From Trifolium pratense (taxonomy: Eukaryota; Streptophyta; Magnoliopsida; Fabales; Fabaceae), in NCBI RefSeq assembly GCF_020283565.1, contig NC_060060.1, forward strand, positions 7,502,001-7,566,000: a stretch of 64,000 nt of DNA, given 5' to 3'. How positions within the stretch are numbered: position 1 is the first letter of the stretch; each line of letters opens with the position of its first letter. A model generated the notes under the pieces. It was not told the DNA's origin, made no database searches, and saw only the letters and a list, made by a program, of their open reading frames with translations. The position numbers and the translations under genes were made by a program. This document shows, piece by piece, positions 53,740-64,000 of this stretch.

Positions 53740-54814
53740 TGTTGGAACAAAATTGATTTAAAAATATTTGCCCCTAAATCTATTAAGGTTTTGATGATAA
53801 CAAAGTATTAATATACAAGTGGAAGTACTAAAAATTTATTTTAAGTGTGCAGAACTTAGTTACAGACAAGCTTTGAAGAAAGCTCAGAAGTTAAGTTCTC
53901 AGAAGTTCGCAAGAACTCAGAAGATAAGTATCTTCAGAAGTTACATGCGTCAGAGGATGAAGACATCAGAACTTGCTAAAATCTGAAGTGAATCAAACTC
54001 TGATGTATATCTTGGATTGTGTGAAGATTCAAATTTGAAGGTCAACTCTCTTACCAATGAAGAAAAGGACCTCTCAACCTTGATCAGAACAGCTACTTAC
54101 ATTTTGTCTGTCCACAATGGAGAACGTGGGTTATCAGACTTCTTAGCTGAATAAGGAAAGTCTTCTCTGCACATGGTCAAAGTTACTGAAACTCTTACTC
54201 TGTTTTGGAAACGACCAAACTGCATCAAGACAACTTGCTTGAAGACAAAAGGTTATCTTCAACAACGGTTATCTTTGCAACGACTCTTTCTTAGTCCTAT
54301 ATATACTAGAAGAATCAGTTTGCAAGAAATGAACAATCATAACACGCGCTCAACAATTTCACATTTGCGAATACAAGCTCTGAACCTCTGAACTAGTGTT
54401 TTTAACTCTTAGTCCAAATACTGTGTAGTTTTATATACTCATTGTATTTGATCTTTAAGGTTCTCTTAAGAGCAGTTGTATTCAATCAACGGACTTTATT
54501 TACTTTGTAAGTTTGAGAAGTCTTAAGCTTGTGTGCTTAAGCATTGTGGTGAAGTATCTTGCTTGTGTGCTTGAGCAATTGTAATCTTGTGTGATTATAG
54601 TGAAATCCCTTGGAAGTGCAAGGGGACTGGACTACTCTCGTTTTGTGAGAGGAACCAGTATAATTTGCTTGTGTGTTTTCTCTCTCTCTGATCTTGTTAT
54701 TATTTGTGTTGTTTATCCGCTGCTAAAGTAGTTAAGTTAAGAACTTTGAAAAAGTTTTAACTTGGCTAAAACACAATTCAACCCCCCCCCCCTTCTTGTG
54801 TTTTCACACCTTCA
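53740..54814 (+). repeat. SIRE 3' LTR
   Basis: 1075 bp, about 98% like the 5' LTR apart from a 14-bp insertion (GCTTGTGTGCTTAA near 54527) and a shorter C run. Confidence 0.9.
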
Positions 54815-54892
54815 AATTATTGTTGAACTATCGTTTAATGTTACTCAAAAGTTTTCATGTACCTTATATTATTACAATTATCATATCGTAAT

Positions 54893-55222
54893 TTATAATA
54901 TGTCTGGGCTTACACTTTGATGAATGATGAACAAGGCTTTGAAATCTTTCTTCTTCAACTCTTTGTGTTGAGTTCTTTGATTCTCTGTTGCACCTTCTGT
55001 GAGTGGATCTACACTATTAGTCACATGATCCATCACATCTTGATAATTGAACAAGACTTTCATCTGTTTGCTCCAACTATCATAATTCTTTCCATCCAAG
55101 ATTGGCAAGTTTGCAGGGAATTGGCCATTATTGTATGTTGCCATGGTTATAGCACAAACCAGACTCTTGATGTCAGATGTTAGCGCAGCAATAAGCACTT
55201 GCGCACACACTAAAACACTCAC
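54893..55222 (-). pseudogene. copia gag N-terminal fragment
   Basis: Minus-strand frame including LPILDGKNYDSWSKQMKVLFNYQDVMD, typical of the start of copia Gag polyproteins, truncated after about 75 residues. The sequence to its right (55223 to about 55650) is probably its leader and LTR. Confidence 0.7.
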
Positions 55223-55786
55223 AAGCTTGCAAGATCACACACATTGCACAGGCTCAGGGCGCACCTATGAGCACAGAAGCAGTTTCACAGTTTTGCAGTC
55301 TTGATCGGAAAACAATGGAAAGAATGAAGAAATTGGTTATGGAGTATGTTGAAGAAGATGAGAGATAGGGAAAAATGAGTGTTTTTATTCATCCACTTTG
55401 GGTCACAAAAGAGAGAGTTACATTCACTAATGATGCATCTAGTGCATTTATAAACCTTGCTTGACACACCAAGCAATCACATACACAAAATTAAAAACTA
55501 ACTCTAACAACTCTCCAACTAACTCTAAAACATATCTAACTAACTAATTGAGTTTGTTAGCCTCACTAACTAACAAAACTAACCAATTGCTTGCCAACTA
55601 AGCAAGTTGGTTACAACCAACTTTTAGTTACTCACACAATAAGTAACAGTTTTAGATATATGAATTACAAACGTTGTAGCCACTAGAGCAAAGATGGACC
55701 CATACATAAATTAGCAATGGGACTCAAAAATTTAGACATTGCCAAAAAGAAAAAAAAAAGAAAAAATACTCTGATAATTCAGTTAA
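55223..55786 (-). mobile_element. probable leader/LTR of the copia fragment
   Basis: Non-coding, with direct short repeats of CTAACTAACTC type and TTGGTTACAACCAAC. It precedes the gag fragment in its orientation. LTR ends were not defined. Confidence 0.35.
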
Positions 55787-56122
55787 ACAACAAACAATAT
55801 ATGAGATTATTGTTTAATACAACATGTATAAAAAAAATTAAAAAAACAACAACGAACTAGAAAATTTATATTCAAAAAACCACAAAATTTCTTTTCGAAA
55901 AATAAAAAGGATTATAACAGTTAAATCATGCATATTTGTAGTTCATTTGGATGGCTGCATTAAGTTAAAACATGTCAAGGACAGAGTGCAACATGTTGGA
56001 GAAGATGTCTCGGTTTGAGTAAGACATCTTGCCCCATAATTAACAACATGTGAAGGATAAATGTGCTAATGCAACATGGTGAACAAGATGTCCCGGCTTG
56101 AGTAGGACATCTTGTGCAAGCT
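55787..56122. repeat. 330-bp dispersed repeat, copy A
   Basis: Similar over its length to 63271-63603 in the same orientation (ATATATGAGATTATTGTT … CATCTTGTGCA), including the block AACATGTTGNACAAGATGTC. Origin unknown; probably a MITE or short LTR. Confidence 0.6.
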
Positions 56123-56454
56123 GAATACGTTAAATATTGTATATAGATAATTTTATAGTATTCGTGCAATTTTTAATTTATGTTGAACCCGTGAAGCTCA
56201 AGAATTATTTCCACTAAAAATCAATCTCAGATTCTTCATTTTTGTATTCGAAGTTGAAGTACATATCACAATCACTACAATAATGGCTACCCATGTAAAT
56301 GATAATATTAATTAAAAATATGACCATAGTCATATTTAATTAAAAGTAACCCCTCATGGTAAAAAAATTGGAAAGATTCTGATTAAACACAAACATGAAT
56401 GGCCAGTGATAAAAAAAGGTAAAAAACTAACTGGCCATTGATGACCCCAAATGG

Positions 56455-56463
56455 CTATATATC
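56455..56463 (+). promoter_or_regulatory. TATA box of DUF26 gene 2
   Basis: CTATATATC, 87 bp upstream of the ATG. The homologous position in gene 1 (27881-27890) reads CTACATACAT. Confidence 0.5.
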
Positions 56464-56542
56464 TTTGCTTAATTTCAAGAGTTAATCAAAAGCTCAAATA
56501 TTAACCTTCTAATTATCTAGACAAATTATTTTTAATCTAATC

Positions 56543-57539
56543 ATGGCTTACAATCTGAAATTGTTCTCAATTACTCTTCTGATCTGCATAAGTTTTTCAC
56601 CAACTGAAACAGCATCAAGATTCAGCAATTACAATTGCGGAAGAAGTCAAACAATGAGTATTAGCAACTACAAAATCAATTTAAACACACTCTTATCAAC
56701 ACTATCATCAAAAGCTTCTGATACAATCAACAATGGCTACTACAATACTAGTATTAGTACAACAGAAGGCACAATGTATGGTCTTTTCATGTGCATTGGA
56801 AACACACAGCACTGTGGAGATTGTGTCGAATACTCTGCCAAAAAACTTAGCTCAATGTGTTTTTTCAAAAGAGAAGCTATAATTTGGTCAAATGAATGCA
56901 TGGTGCATTATTCTGATTGGTCTTTCTTCGAAACTATGGAAGAATCTCCATCATCTTGTGTGAAAGACGCGTTAGATTATAAAGGTTCATTGGATGGATT
57001 CAACAAAATGCTAAGTTCTTTAATGGTGAAGCTTGTAACAGGAGTAAATAAAGCTTCACTGCGAAATGCTACTAAATTAGCTCTCAAGAGATCAATTTTC
57101 TTTGAGGATAAATTCTTGAATGGACTTGCTCAGTGCATACCACATATCTCTAATGATAACTGCATGAAGTGTTTGAAGGATGCTATTGATTATCTTCAAA
57201 CTTCATGTGCTGGAGGAAAGATTAGTGGAAGTGTTTTATATCCAAGTTGCATTGTTAGATATGATACTTATCCATTTTTTGCACAACCTATAGGTTTGAA
57301 TTTTCAACATTTTTAACTATATAAGATGGTGATTTTATTTATTTTAAGTAAATTGAGGTTAACAATAATTAATCTGTGTTGCAGAAGCAAAAAAGAAAAC
57401 TGGACCAGACCCATTTTTCATAATTTTTCATATTGTTGCTCCTGTCATGATGTTCTCGGTCGCGGTATTCCTTTTCGTGAAATGTGTTTTTTTAGCGGTC
57501 GCTAAGTATCATGCGAGGAAGGTATTTGTGGCAAATTAA
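56543..57539 (+). CDS. DUF26 (cysteine-rich) membrane protein, PDLP-like, copy 2
   Basis: Proposed join 56543-57293, 57385-57539 (301 residues). Same plan as copy 1: signal peptide, DUF26 with a C-X6-C-X2-C core (MCIGNTQHCGDC), canonical second DUF26 (C-X8-C-X2-C in CIPHISNDNCMKC), and a TM helix in exon 2 (FHIVAPVMMFSVAVFLFVKC) with tail HARKVFVAN. The intron is 91 bp and the donor (ATAG/GTTTG) is the same weak site. Without splicing the ORF ends at 57316 (257 residues, secreted). Exon 2 remains open in both copies although their sequences differ by several substitutions, which supports it as coding. It lacks the LINE and 100-bp repeat found downstream of copy 1. Confidence 0.82.
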
Positions 57540-58090
57540 GGGGCGAGCGAGAATGATGGGCTAGAAAATAAATTCTCTGAAAACTTTTCATACCATATAT
57601 TATGTTAGAGACAGAGTACTACAACTACTATGCTTGGAAAAATAAAGGAAAGCATAAAGAAAAACATTAAATTAAAGAAATTAAAATATTTTTCATTGAT
57701 TTTGGCTAGATTGCAAGTTGCTTAAGTGCTACATATATGGGACCTTCTTTTGTTCTCCTATCATTTTTTTAAACATCATCCGATATTTAAGTAGCAGATG
57801 GTTTTTTCCTAAAATTTCTCATTTTTACTCATCTGCTAATTAAATAGCGGATGAATGAATAAAAATAATGTGCGCAAGAAACTCATATAGGATGGCAAAA
57901 GAATATATATGGCGATAGTAATACTAATGAATAATGATCTTTATGGGCCTAAAGGCCAAAGATAATTACAACTAACTTAATTTTCTAAATTTTTTGTTTA
58001 ATATAATTCTATCTTTTATCATATGGTTCAAGATTTAGTGGGAGGAATTTTTTTTTTACCCCTACATTTATCCCCTTACCCCTACAAGCA
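57540..58090. other. 3' flank of DUF26 gene 2
   Basis: Homologous to the 3' flank of copy 1, without the LINE. It contains CATCCGATATTTAAGTAGC and CATCTGCTAATTAAATAGCGGATG, similar to words near copy 1 (29195). No gene. Confidence 0.6.
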
Positions 58091-58354
58091 TGGTTGTCAA
58101 ACTCGCGAGTAGACTCTTAAACTCGTACGAGTTTACGTATCTAGGAAGCAAAAATGAATTGAATCGCGCATAGAATCGATTTATGATAAACTCGCTAGAC
58201 TCGAGTAGATTCGCATAGACTCGCAAGTCTATGGCGAATTTACGAGTCTATAAAATTTTCTAAAAAAAAAAATATTTTGTATTTTTTTATTTATAAAAAA
58301 TCCCCGAAATACAAAACTTAAAAAAAAATTGAAAACCCTTAAAACATATTTTTC

Positions 58355-58424
<70 letters not shown>

Positions 58425-58924
58425 CCGCGCTACGTACCAAACGTTTAGAATTAGAAACCTTGAAACTAGTTGTCGGCAGGTTTACAAGGACCTCGAAAGA
58501 GTCTCTTCCTCCCTTCATTGTAGCGGTGCTTTCACGATCATCTCTCTCATCCTCCAGGTTTGTGTTTCATTCTCTTTGTCGTTGTGCTTTGGATGTTTGA
58601 AGACATTATCATATATGTTTTATGATTTTTTTCTGTATGTAGTAGCCAATTAAAAAGTAGCTAGTACATTATTTACATACTTTGCTATTTTGTTTGTTTT
58701 ATTATGGAGTTTTTTTTGTTAACAATAACAAACATGTTTGGAGTTTGACATTTGAATTTTTATGTTAAGTGGTGTTCTATTATATGTCATTTATGAGTAA
58801 CTTATAGGCTTTTGAAACTCATTTTTAAGTTTCCATAAACTCGTACGAGTCTACGAGTCGAGTCTGCGAGTCGAATCTACGGCCCTTTGCGAGTCTGATT
58901 AGACTCGCGAGTTTGACAACCTTG
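58091..58924. mobile_element. TIR element, MULE-like, 834 bp
   Basis: Ends TGGTTGTCAAACTCGCGAGT and ACTCGCGAGTTTGACAACC. A 10-bp duplication CCTACAAGCA flanks it (58081-58090 and 58925-58934). Subterminal palindromes such as AAACTCGTACGAGTTT and many ACTCG/CGAGT words. It contains a (TA)n(GT)n run (58358-58423). No transposase. Confidence 0.75.
58358..58423. repeat. (TA)n(GT)n microsatellite
   Basis: About 55 bp of TA, then GTGTGTGTGT. Confidence 0.95.
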
Positions 58925-58934
58925 CCTACAAGCA

Positions 58935-60899
58935 ACTCATTATTCCCATTTTACCTTCTTTTATTATTTCTCTTCACCCCCGATAAAGTGTTTCGGTAAA
59001 AAAATTACAAACCAGAACAGTTGAATAGAGTATTCCGGTGAAGTGGTTGTTCATAAACTATGTGAGCTAGCAACGTCGACTTCTGAATGGTGACGTCTCA
59101 GCTAGTGGTAGAGAGTTGATGATGAGGGTCTTGACGATTCCAGCCTTTGTGTTGGAGGGGAAGGGTACCTGCAGTCATGTTAGTACTCCAACGCTCAAGT
59201 CAGTATGTGAAAGAGGTTTTTAAGAGTGTAAATGGAGGCACAGAATATCATACCTAGGGATTGATGTATGAGAGTATTTATATGGGAGAATATTATGGTT
59301 TACAATACCGTGGGGTCCCCCATGTGGAGTGGATCTGCCACTGATAACACATGTATTGTCCTTTCATTCGGGCACTTGAGGACGGTTGTAGGCTCTTCAC
59401 CTTTAGTTTGTGCCCTTTTGTGTGCTTTCTGTGGTCGTTGGCCACGTGCATGACTTTATCCCATTTAGATGGGCCTTCTCGTATATTGGGCTTTTAGCTG
59501 ATCCAGAACAGTTGTCCCCTAAGTCTTTGCTACAGGTAGTGAAGAGTTGAATTTTATCCGTTTTCGTAATCCATCTGGGTACCGGTCTCCTATAGAAATA
59601 TAAAGCATGGATCAGTATTTTATTTAGAATGAACCCCTAACGATGGAATTTTGAAAATCACAAGGAGACTTATCTTTATCCGTTCTGATCACGTGCGGTT
59701 GCAATTTTGAATTGGTCTGTGGTCGATCCTTTTCCTAAGAACAAACTTAAAGTAAGAATAATGTAATTTCAAAGAAATATAAATAAATGAAAGCAAAAGT
59801 GGGAGGAGAAGGTACTTATCTCGCCCTTCGACAAGGCTTTGTCTGAGAGGGAGTTTTTGCGCCGAGATCGATTATTTTGCTCGAAACCGTGGTAGATGAT
59901 CCCCTTTATTGATGTGAATATCTCCATTTTGCTGAGACTTTGACGGAAGTGAGCTTCCACGGGAATTTAGGACGGAAGTATGCCCCGTCCTGCTTTGGAG
60001 CTTGTGATAGCCTGGCATCTTGCTCGTTCTTCACGGTTTCGGACAACAGTGGTCTGTTTTGGATAAAATATCATGTGGTACGTGTGGCATCCCGAGGGCT
60101 TTCCTTAGAATGTCTTCATTCTTGGGAGCACGGTTCACCTTGGTGGCTCCCCCTTTGTAGAGAGGGTTATGATGCCGGTAGTGCCTGTATTCTGCAAGAA
60201 TTGTTTATCTGGTTAAGATCAAGAGAAATTTTTGTTCGTGCCTTACCATGTTAATGGGTTTGGCTCTTTTCACAACTAGGTCCGTCATGAGTATTCTTTT
60301 GATGTCGTAGGCGTCTTGTTTAGGTAGATTCCCAGGTTGATACCATAGTGAGTTTCGACTCATGTTTTTTATCTGAATATTATGACATGACCGAATTTTT
60401 TTTGGTACATTTTAATTTTTAGTCTCTAATCACCAATTTATATTCATCTTAATGTCATTGTTTTGACCCTTTTTTGTTCAACATATATCTATATTATGTC
60501 TATATATATATATTATATTAAACTTATATAATTTCATTTTATGTTCCAAAAAAATATAAAAAATATGTCAAAATTTTATCCACTAGGAATTAAAAACAAA
60601 ATATAAATGATTTTAAAGATGAAAATATATGATTTTTTAATTATAAGAACAATCAAAATTTGTTAGTTTAGTATGGATGAAAAACTTATTTATCATTTTC
60701 TTCTATTAATAATGGTTGGATTGTCTACCACTGGGGTTAACTTATATACATAGAAATGCTTATACCCGGAATACCTTTTAATTTAAACAATTTTTTGTGT
60801 GAATGTGTTTGTGCTTACCCAGTAACTCATGGATGTCAAGTTAATTAATCAACTAATATGTTTAAGAAGATGTTGTTAATTATGAGCTTCATTATGCAG
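58935..60899. other. no recognisable gene
   Basis: Moderate GC around 59050-60330, with short frames on both strands but no domain that can be named. Possibly LTR or leader of an unrecognised element. AT-rich beyond 60360. Confidence 0.4.
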
Positions 60900-60901
60900 T
60901 A

Positions 60902-61380
60902 CTTTCTTCCCTCCGTTCTAAAATATAAGGGAAAAAACTTTTTTTTTGTTCCTAAATTATAAGAGAGAAACGAGAATGGATTCTATCTATTGAAAAAAAA
61001 AATTGAGGAAATAATGTGTGCATATGTAATAATATTTTAATTATAATAAAAAAATAAAGAAAAGGTTATCAATGGCTAAGATGTAACAATTGAAAAAAAT
61101 TGAGAAAAAATAAATTGAGGGGATTCTTTCTCGAAAAAAACACAAACAATTATTTATTTCAAGATTTCTTTTTGCTCATTTCTCATGAAATTAAATGCAA
61201 ACTGCATTTAATTTACTCTATCTCTCTCTATCTCTCTCTTATTTTTTCCATAATCAATTTTTCATCTTCCAATACAACTATTTTCAAGACAAATATAAAA
61301 AAAAATCAAATTATTATGTTTTAGTTTTTCTTAATATGTGTATTTTTTACTTCTTTCCTAATAATTTGATACGGATGGAG
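60902..61380. mobile_element. Stowaway-like MITE
   Basis: Ends CTCCGTTCTAAAATATAAG near the left and GATACGGATGGAG at the right (the reverse reads CTCCATCCGTATC), flanked by TA on both sides. Interior AT-rich without an ORF. Confidence 0.55.
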
Positions 61381-61737
61381 TATTTGTAAGCATTGTAACC
61401 TTGTAAGTTATGAATGAAATTTGACTTTTTCGCCAATTTTTTATTTAAGTTTTGAAATATCCAGAGTTCTCCAATAATAGATTGAACCCTTCTTTAAGTT
61501 TATATTGTATCAATTTATCCTATCAATTTGAATAAATAAATAAAATTTATATTTACTAAAAAAATAAGCAATTCATCGTAAATAAATAAATGTGAGTGAT
61601 GCCTCTTTGTGTGCCCACAAAAACGATTTGTCGATTCAGGGACTTTTTCAAAACAAAAAATAATACAGAGATTAAAACCTAAAACGCACGTACATACAGG
61701 AACGAATGTGTTATGTAAGCCTATATTTTTTTTACCA

Positions 61738-61738
<1 letters not shown>

Positions 61739-61829
<91 letters not shown>
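61739..61829. repeat. (TA)n microsatellite, about 91 bp
   Basis: The longest pure TA run in the window. Confidence 0.95.
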
Positions 61830-61831
<2 letters not shown>

Positions 61832-61896
61832 ATGAACATTTTTTTTTTTATAATTATTCTAATATAAAAAAACATTAATCATGATTATGCATAGTT

Positions 61897-61927
61897 TACC
61901 CATGCATCGCACGGGTGGAATGACTAG
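61897..61927 (+). mobile_element. Helitron 3' terminus
   Basis: A short hairpin (ACCCATGC … GCACGGGT) 8 bp before CTAG (61924-61927), followed by T, the hallmark of Helitron 3' ends. The 5' end was not identified, so the element's extent is unknown. It may include the TA run to its left. Confidence 0.6.
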
Positions 61928-62296
61928 TTATATATTGATATTGTAAAACGACTTACATTTTGGTACAAACTTTTTTTCCAAAGTGACTTGCATTTTGGAA
62001 CGGATGGATTAATATTTTGATAGTACTCATCGAAACAAATCTAACAAGATCTCATATGTTAATATTTATCTTTATACATTAGTAAAAAAATATGTTCAAA
62101 GTAGTTTGTATAAATAGTGTACATGGTCACAATTATTTTGAGACGGATGGAATAATAAATACCTCTAGTCACCATTATAACTTATAAGTAAAAAAATACA
62201 CTTTTAAATTCATTAAAAAATAGATATAATTAGTCTATAAAATACATCAAATTTATAAAAAATCTAAAAAGTGTTTGTTTATGATATGGTTTTTTG

Positions 62297-62893
62297 CAAT
62301 GTAGTCAGGTTCTCGCACCGGGTCTTAGGTTCTTAAGATCCTACGAGCTCGTGAAGGCCAACGGAGCTTAGAACCCATGTAGGTTCCTTTTTTGACCTGT
62401 CTGTAGTCAGGTTCTCGCACCGGGTCATAGGTTCTTACGATCCTAGAGTGTTTTTTGACCTGAGCTCTAGACGGCACCGTCGTGAACCTCGCCGGCAGTT
62501 AGTGTATGTTTGTTCTCACTCCTTTCGCACTTTCGTTCACTCCTCTCTCACTTTCAACCATCTCTTTCACTCAAATCTCTGTCCTCACTGAAACATTCTG
62601 AACTCATCTCTTTCACTTTCAACCCTCTATTTTCATTTTGTTTTTAACCCTACTGTTGCTTCTTCTAACCCTCTGTTATGAACTTATGAACATTTGGAAT
62701 GATGTCTATGAAATATTAATTAATTAAGTTTATTTTGTTATGTATTATATTTCTTTGTGTTTATGTGTATCTGTATATGTGAAGTTACGATTTTACCCTT
62801 GAGTAGGATCTTACGAATCGAGCTACGATCCCGATCATACGATTCTCAACCAGCCTACCGATCCTACATAGGATCTCGAACCTGACTACATTG
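62297..62893. mobile_element. hAT-type MITE, 597 bp
   Basis: Perfect 16-bp terminal inverted repeat CAATGTAGTCAGGTTC and a perfect 8-bp duplication GTTTTTTG (62289-62296 and 62894-62901). The left terminal motif GTAGTCAGGTTCTCGCACCG is repeated at 62404. No ORF. Confidence 0.85.
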
Positions 62894-63270
62894 GTTTTTT
62901 GTGTTTTTGGTATTGCGGAATTTGGTGGGATGTGATTTTAGAGAGAAAACTCTCCCCAAGTATAGGGTTATATGAAGAAAACTAAAGTTCTTATTTTATT
63001 CATCATGCTTATGGCTCTATATATAGAGCTACATAAAAACAAATCATATATTTTAAAAAAAAGAAACTAATCCTATAATAAATTCTAAACAAATCTTAAA
63101 TATTCTAACAGAAATATAAATCATAAACCATAATATTATTTTATTTCAAATATAAATCTAAATTATATTTAAATATAAAACTTCCAAAAAAAGATATTTA
63201 GGCATTATTCCTAACACTCCTCCTTGACTGGATATAAATAAAAACAGCAATAAACTAGTGGGACAAGTTT

Positions 63271-63603
63271 AGTTAAACAGACAATATATGAGATTATTGT
63301 TCAATATAATATGTATATAAAAAAAATAAAAACAACAATAAACTAACATATTTCTATTCAAAAAAAAAATCCAAAAAACCGCAAAAAAAATTGAAAAATT
63401 AAAAAGATTATAACCGTAAAATCATGCATATTTGTAGTTCATTTGGTTGGCTGCATTAAGTTAAAACAACATGTTGGACAAGATGTATCAATTTGAGTAA
63501 GACACCTTGCCCCAGAACTAACAACATGTGAAGAACAGATGTGCATGTGCTAGGGCAACATGTTGAACAAGATGTCCCAGCTTGAGTATGACATCTTGTG
63601 CAG
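63271..63603. repeat. 330-bp dispersed repeat, copy B
   Basis: Partner of 55787-56122. Here it is followed directly by a hAT-like end (CAGGGACGGAC), and it contains two ACATGTTGNACAAGATGT blocks. Confidence 0.6.
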
Positions 63604-63604
63604 G

Positions 63605-64000
63605 CAGGGACGGACATAAGGGGGGGCAAGTAGGGGCTGAGGCCCCCCCCTCTTGTCATATTTTTTTTCTTTCATATACTTGTTCCTGATATATTTGTAC
63701 ACATAAATTAATATTTGAGAGATGTGTTAAAAGATTAGTAACGACTGATTGGCGCAAATCATGCACCCACAACATAGTAATTGTAACAATTTACTGCTTT
63801 AAAATATTTTGATAATATGTATTAGACACTATTAAAGTCGAAATTCGGTTAAGTTAGTTCTGATTGTTTGCTATAAGTGAGAGATTATTTTCTGCTATGA
63901 AGATTGTGAAAATTAGGTTGAGAAACAAGATAGAAAATGAATTTCAAACTAATTAATACAGATTCAGTTGTTGATGAATTTTATGATATAGAGCAATATC
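63605..64000 (+). pseudogene. hAT-like end with transposase C-terminal remnant
   Basis: Starts CAGGGACGGACATAAGGGGGG, followed by a G-rich/C-rich segment (63620-63650). A frame at 63876-63953 reads ERLFSAMKIVKIRLRNKIEN, the C-terminal dimerisation region of hAT transposases, then a stop. The interior is deleted; the right end lies outside the window. Confidence 0.55.

Larger units (their letters stand above)
36114..54814 (+). mobile_element. SIRE/Maximus-type copia retrotransposon with three nested solo LTRs
   Basis: LTRs 36114-37176 and 53740-54814, target duplication AATTA (36109-36113 and 54815-54819). Order: LTR, primer site, gag, pol, extra ORF, antisense ORF, polypurine tract, LTR. I count about 17 substitutions plus a 14-bp insertion between the LTRs, so it is clearly older than the Athila element. 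Insertions inside it (37706-40155, 45662-48741, 50250-51420) are all solo LTRs with intact target duplications. Without them the element is about 12 kb. Confidence 0.9.

Noticed and set aside
59268..60254. several short ORFs around 59-60 kb
   Set aside because: No domain, mutually inconsistent strands, no splice structure that links them.

Overview
The window is a plant nuclear locus. Introns are AT-rich, retrotransposons are nested in one another, and TATA-type promoters, LINE, hAT, MULE and Stowaway-like elements and long (TA)n runs are present. The LTR families (an Ogre-like LTR opening with TGTCATACCCC, an 18.7-kb SIRE/Maximus-type copia element, and an Athila-type gypsy with a tRNA-Asp primer site) point to a temperate legume of the Trifolieae/Fabeae group. 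That assignment is inference from recognised element styles, not from a database match.

Only three host genes can be supported. (1) 2.4-21.05 kb, + strand: a three-exon RNase III-like gene (RTL type, one RNase III domain plus one dsRNA-binding domain). Its coding sequence of 891 bases is stretched over 18.6 kb by nested insertions in intron 1 (a hAT-like element, then an old copia LTR, then a Tourist-like MITE and an almost brand-new Athila element) and a 5'-truncated LINE in intron 2. (2) and (3) 27.97 kb and 56.54 kb, + strand: a duplicated pair of DUF26 (cysteine-rich, PDLP/CRK-ectodomain type) genes. Each has a signal peptide, two DUF26 repeats and a second exon that encodes a transmembrane helix and a short tail.

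Between the two DUF26 paralogues lies about 27 kb of inserted DNA: a LINE 3' end, a solo LTR (33.2-35.05 kb), a Helitron helicase remnant, and the SIRE element (36114-54814, target duplication AATTA). The SIRE element was itself split by three solo LTRs: one in gag (37706-40155, which carries a MULE-type MITE), one near the start of the extra ORF (Ogre-like, 45662-48741), and one in the middle of that ORF (50250-51420). Target duplications (CTTGA, CAACT, GTAAG) allow each insertion to be removed precisely. The SIRE 3' region also carries an antisense ORF with its own TATA box.

The right end (58-64 kb) holds MITEs, microsatellites, a Helitron 3' terminus and a decayed hAT end. No tRNA, rRNA or CRISPR feature was seen.

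The most interesting signal does not correspond to a gene. Several unrelated LTR retrotransposons here carry arrays of short inverted repeats. In the solo LTR inside SIRE gag, and in the Ogre-like LTR, the two arms of successive hairpins differ between units but stay complementary (compensatory change), which suggests selected structure. In the Athila LTR and in the solo LTR at 25.7 kb, clusters of GC-rich palindromes sit immediately upstream of the putative LTR TATA box.
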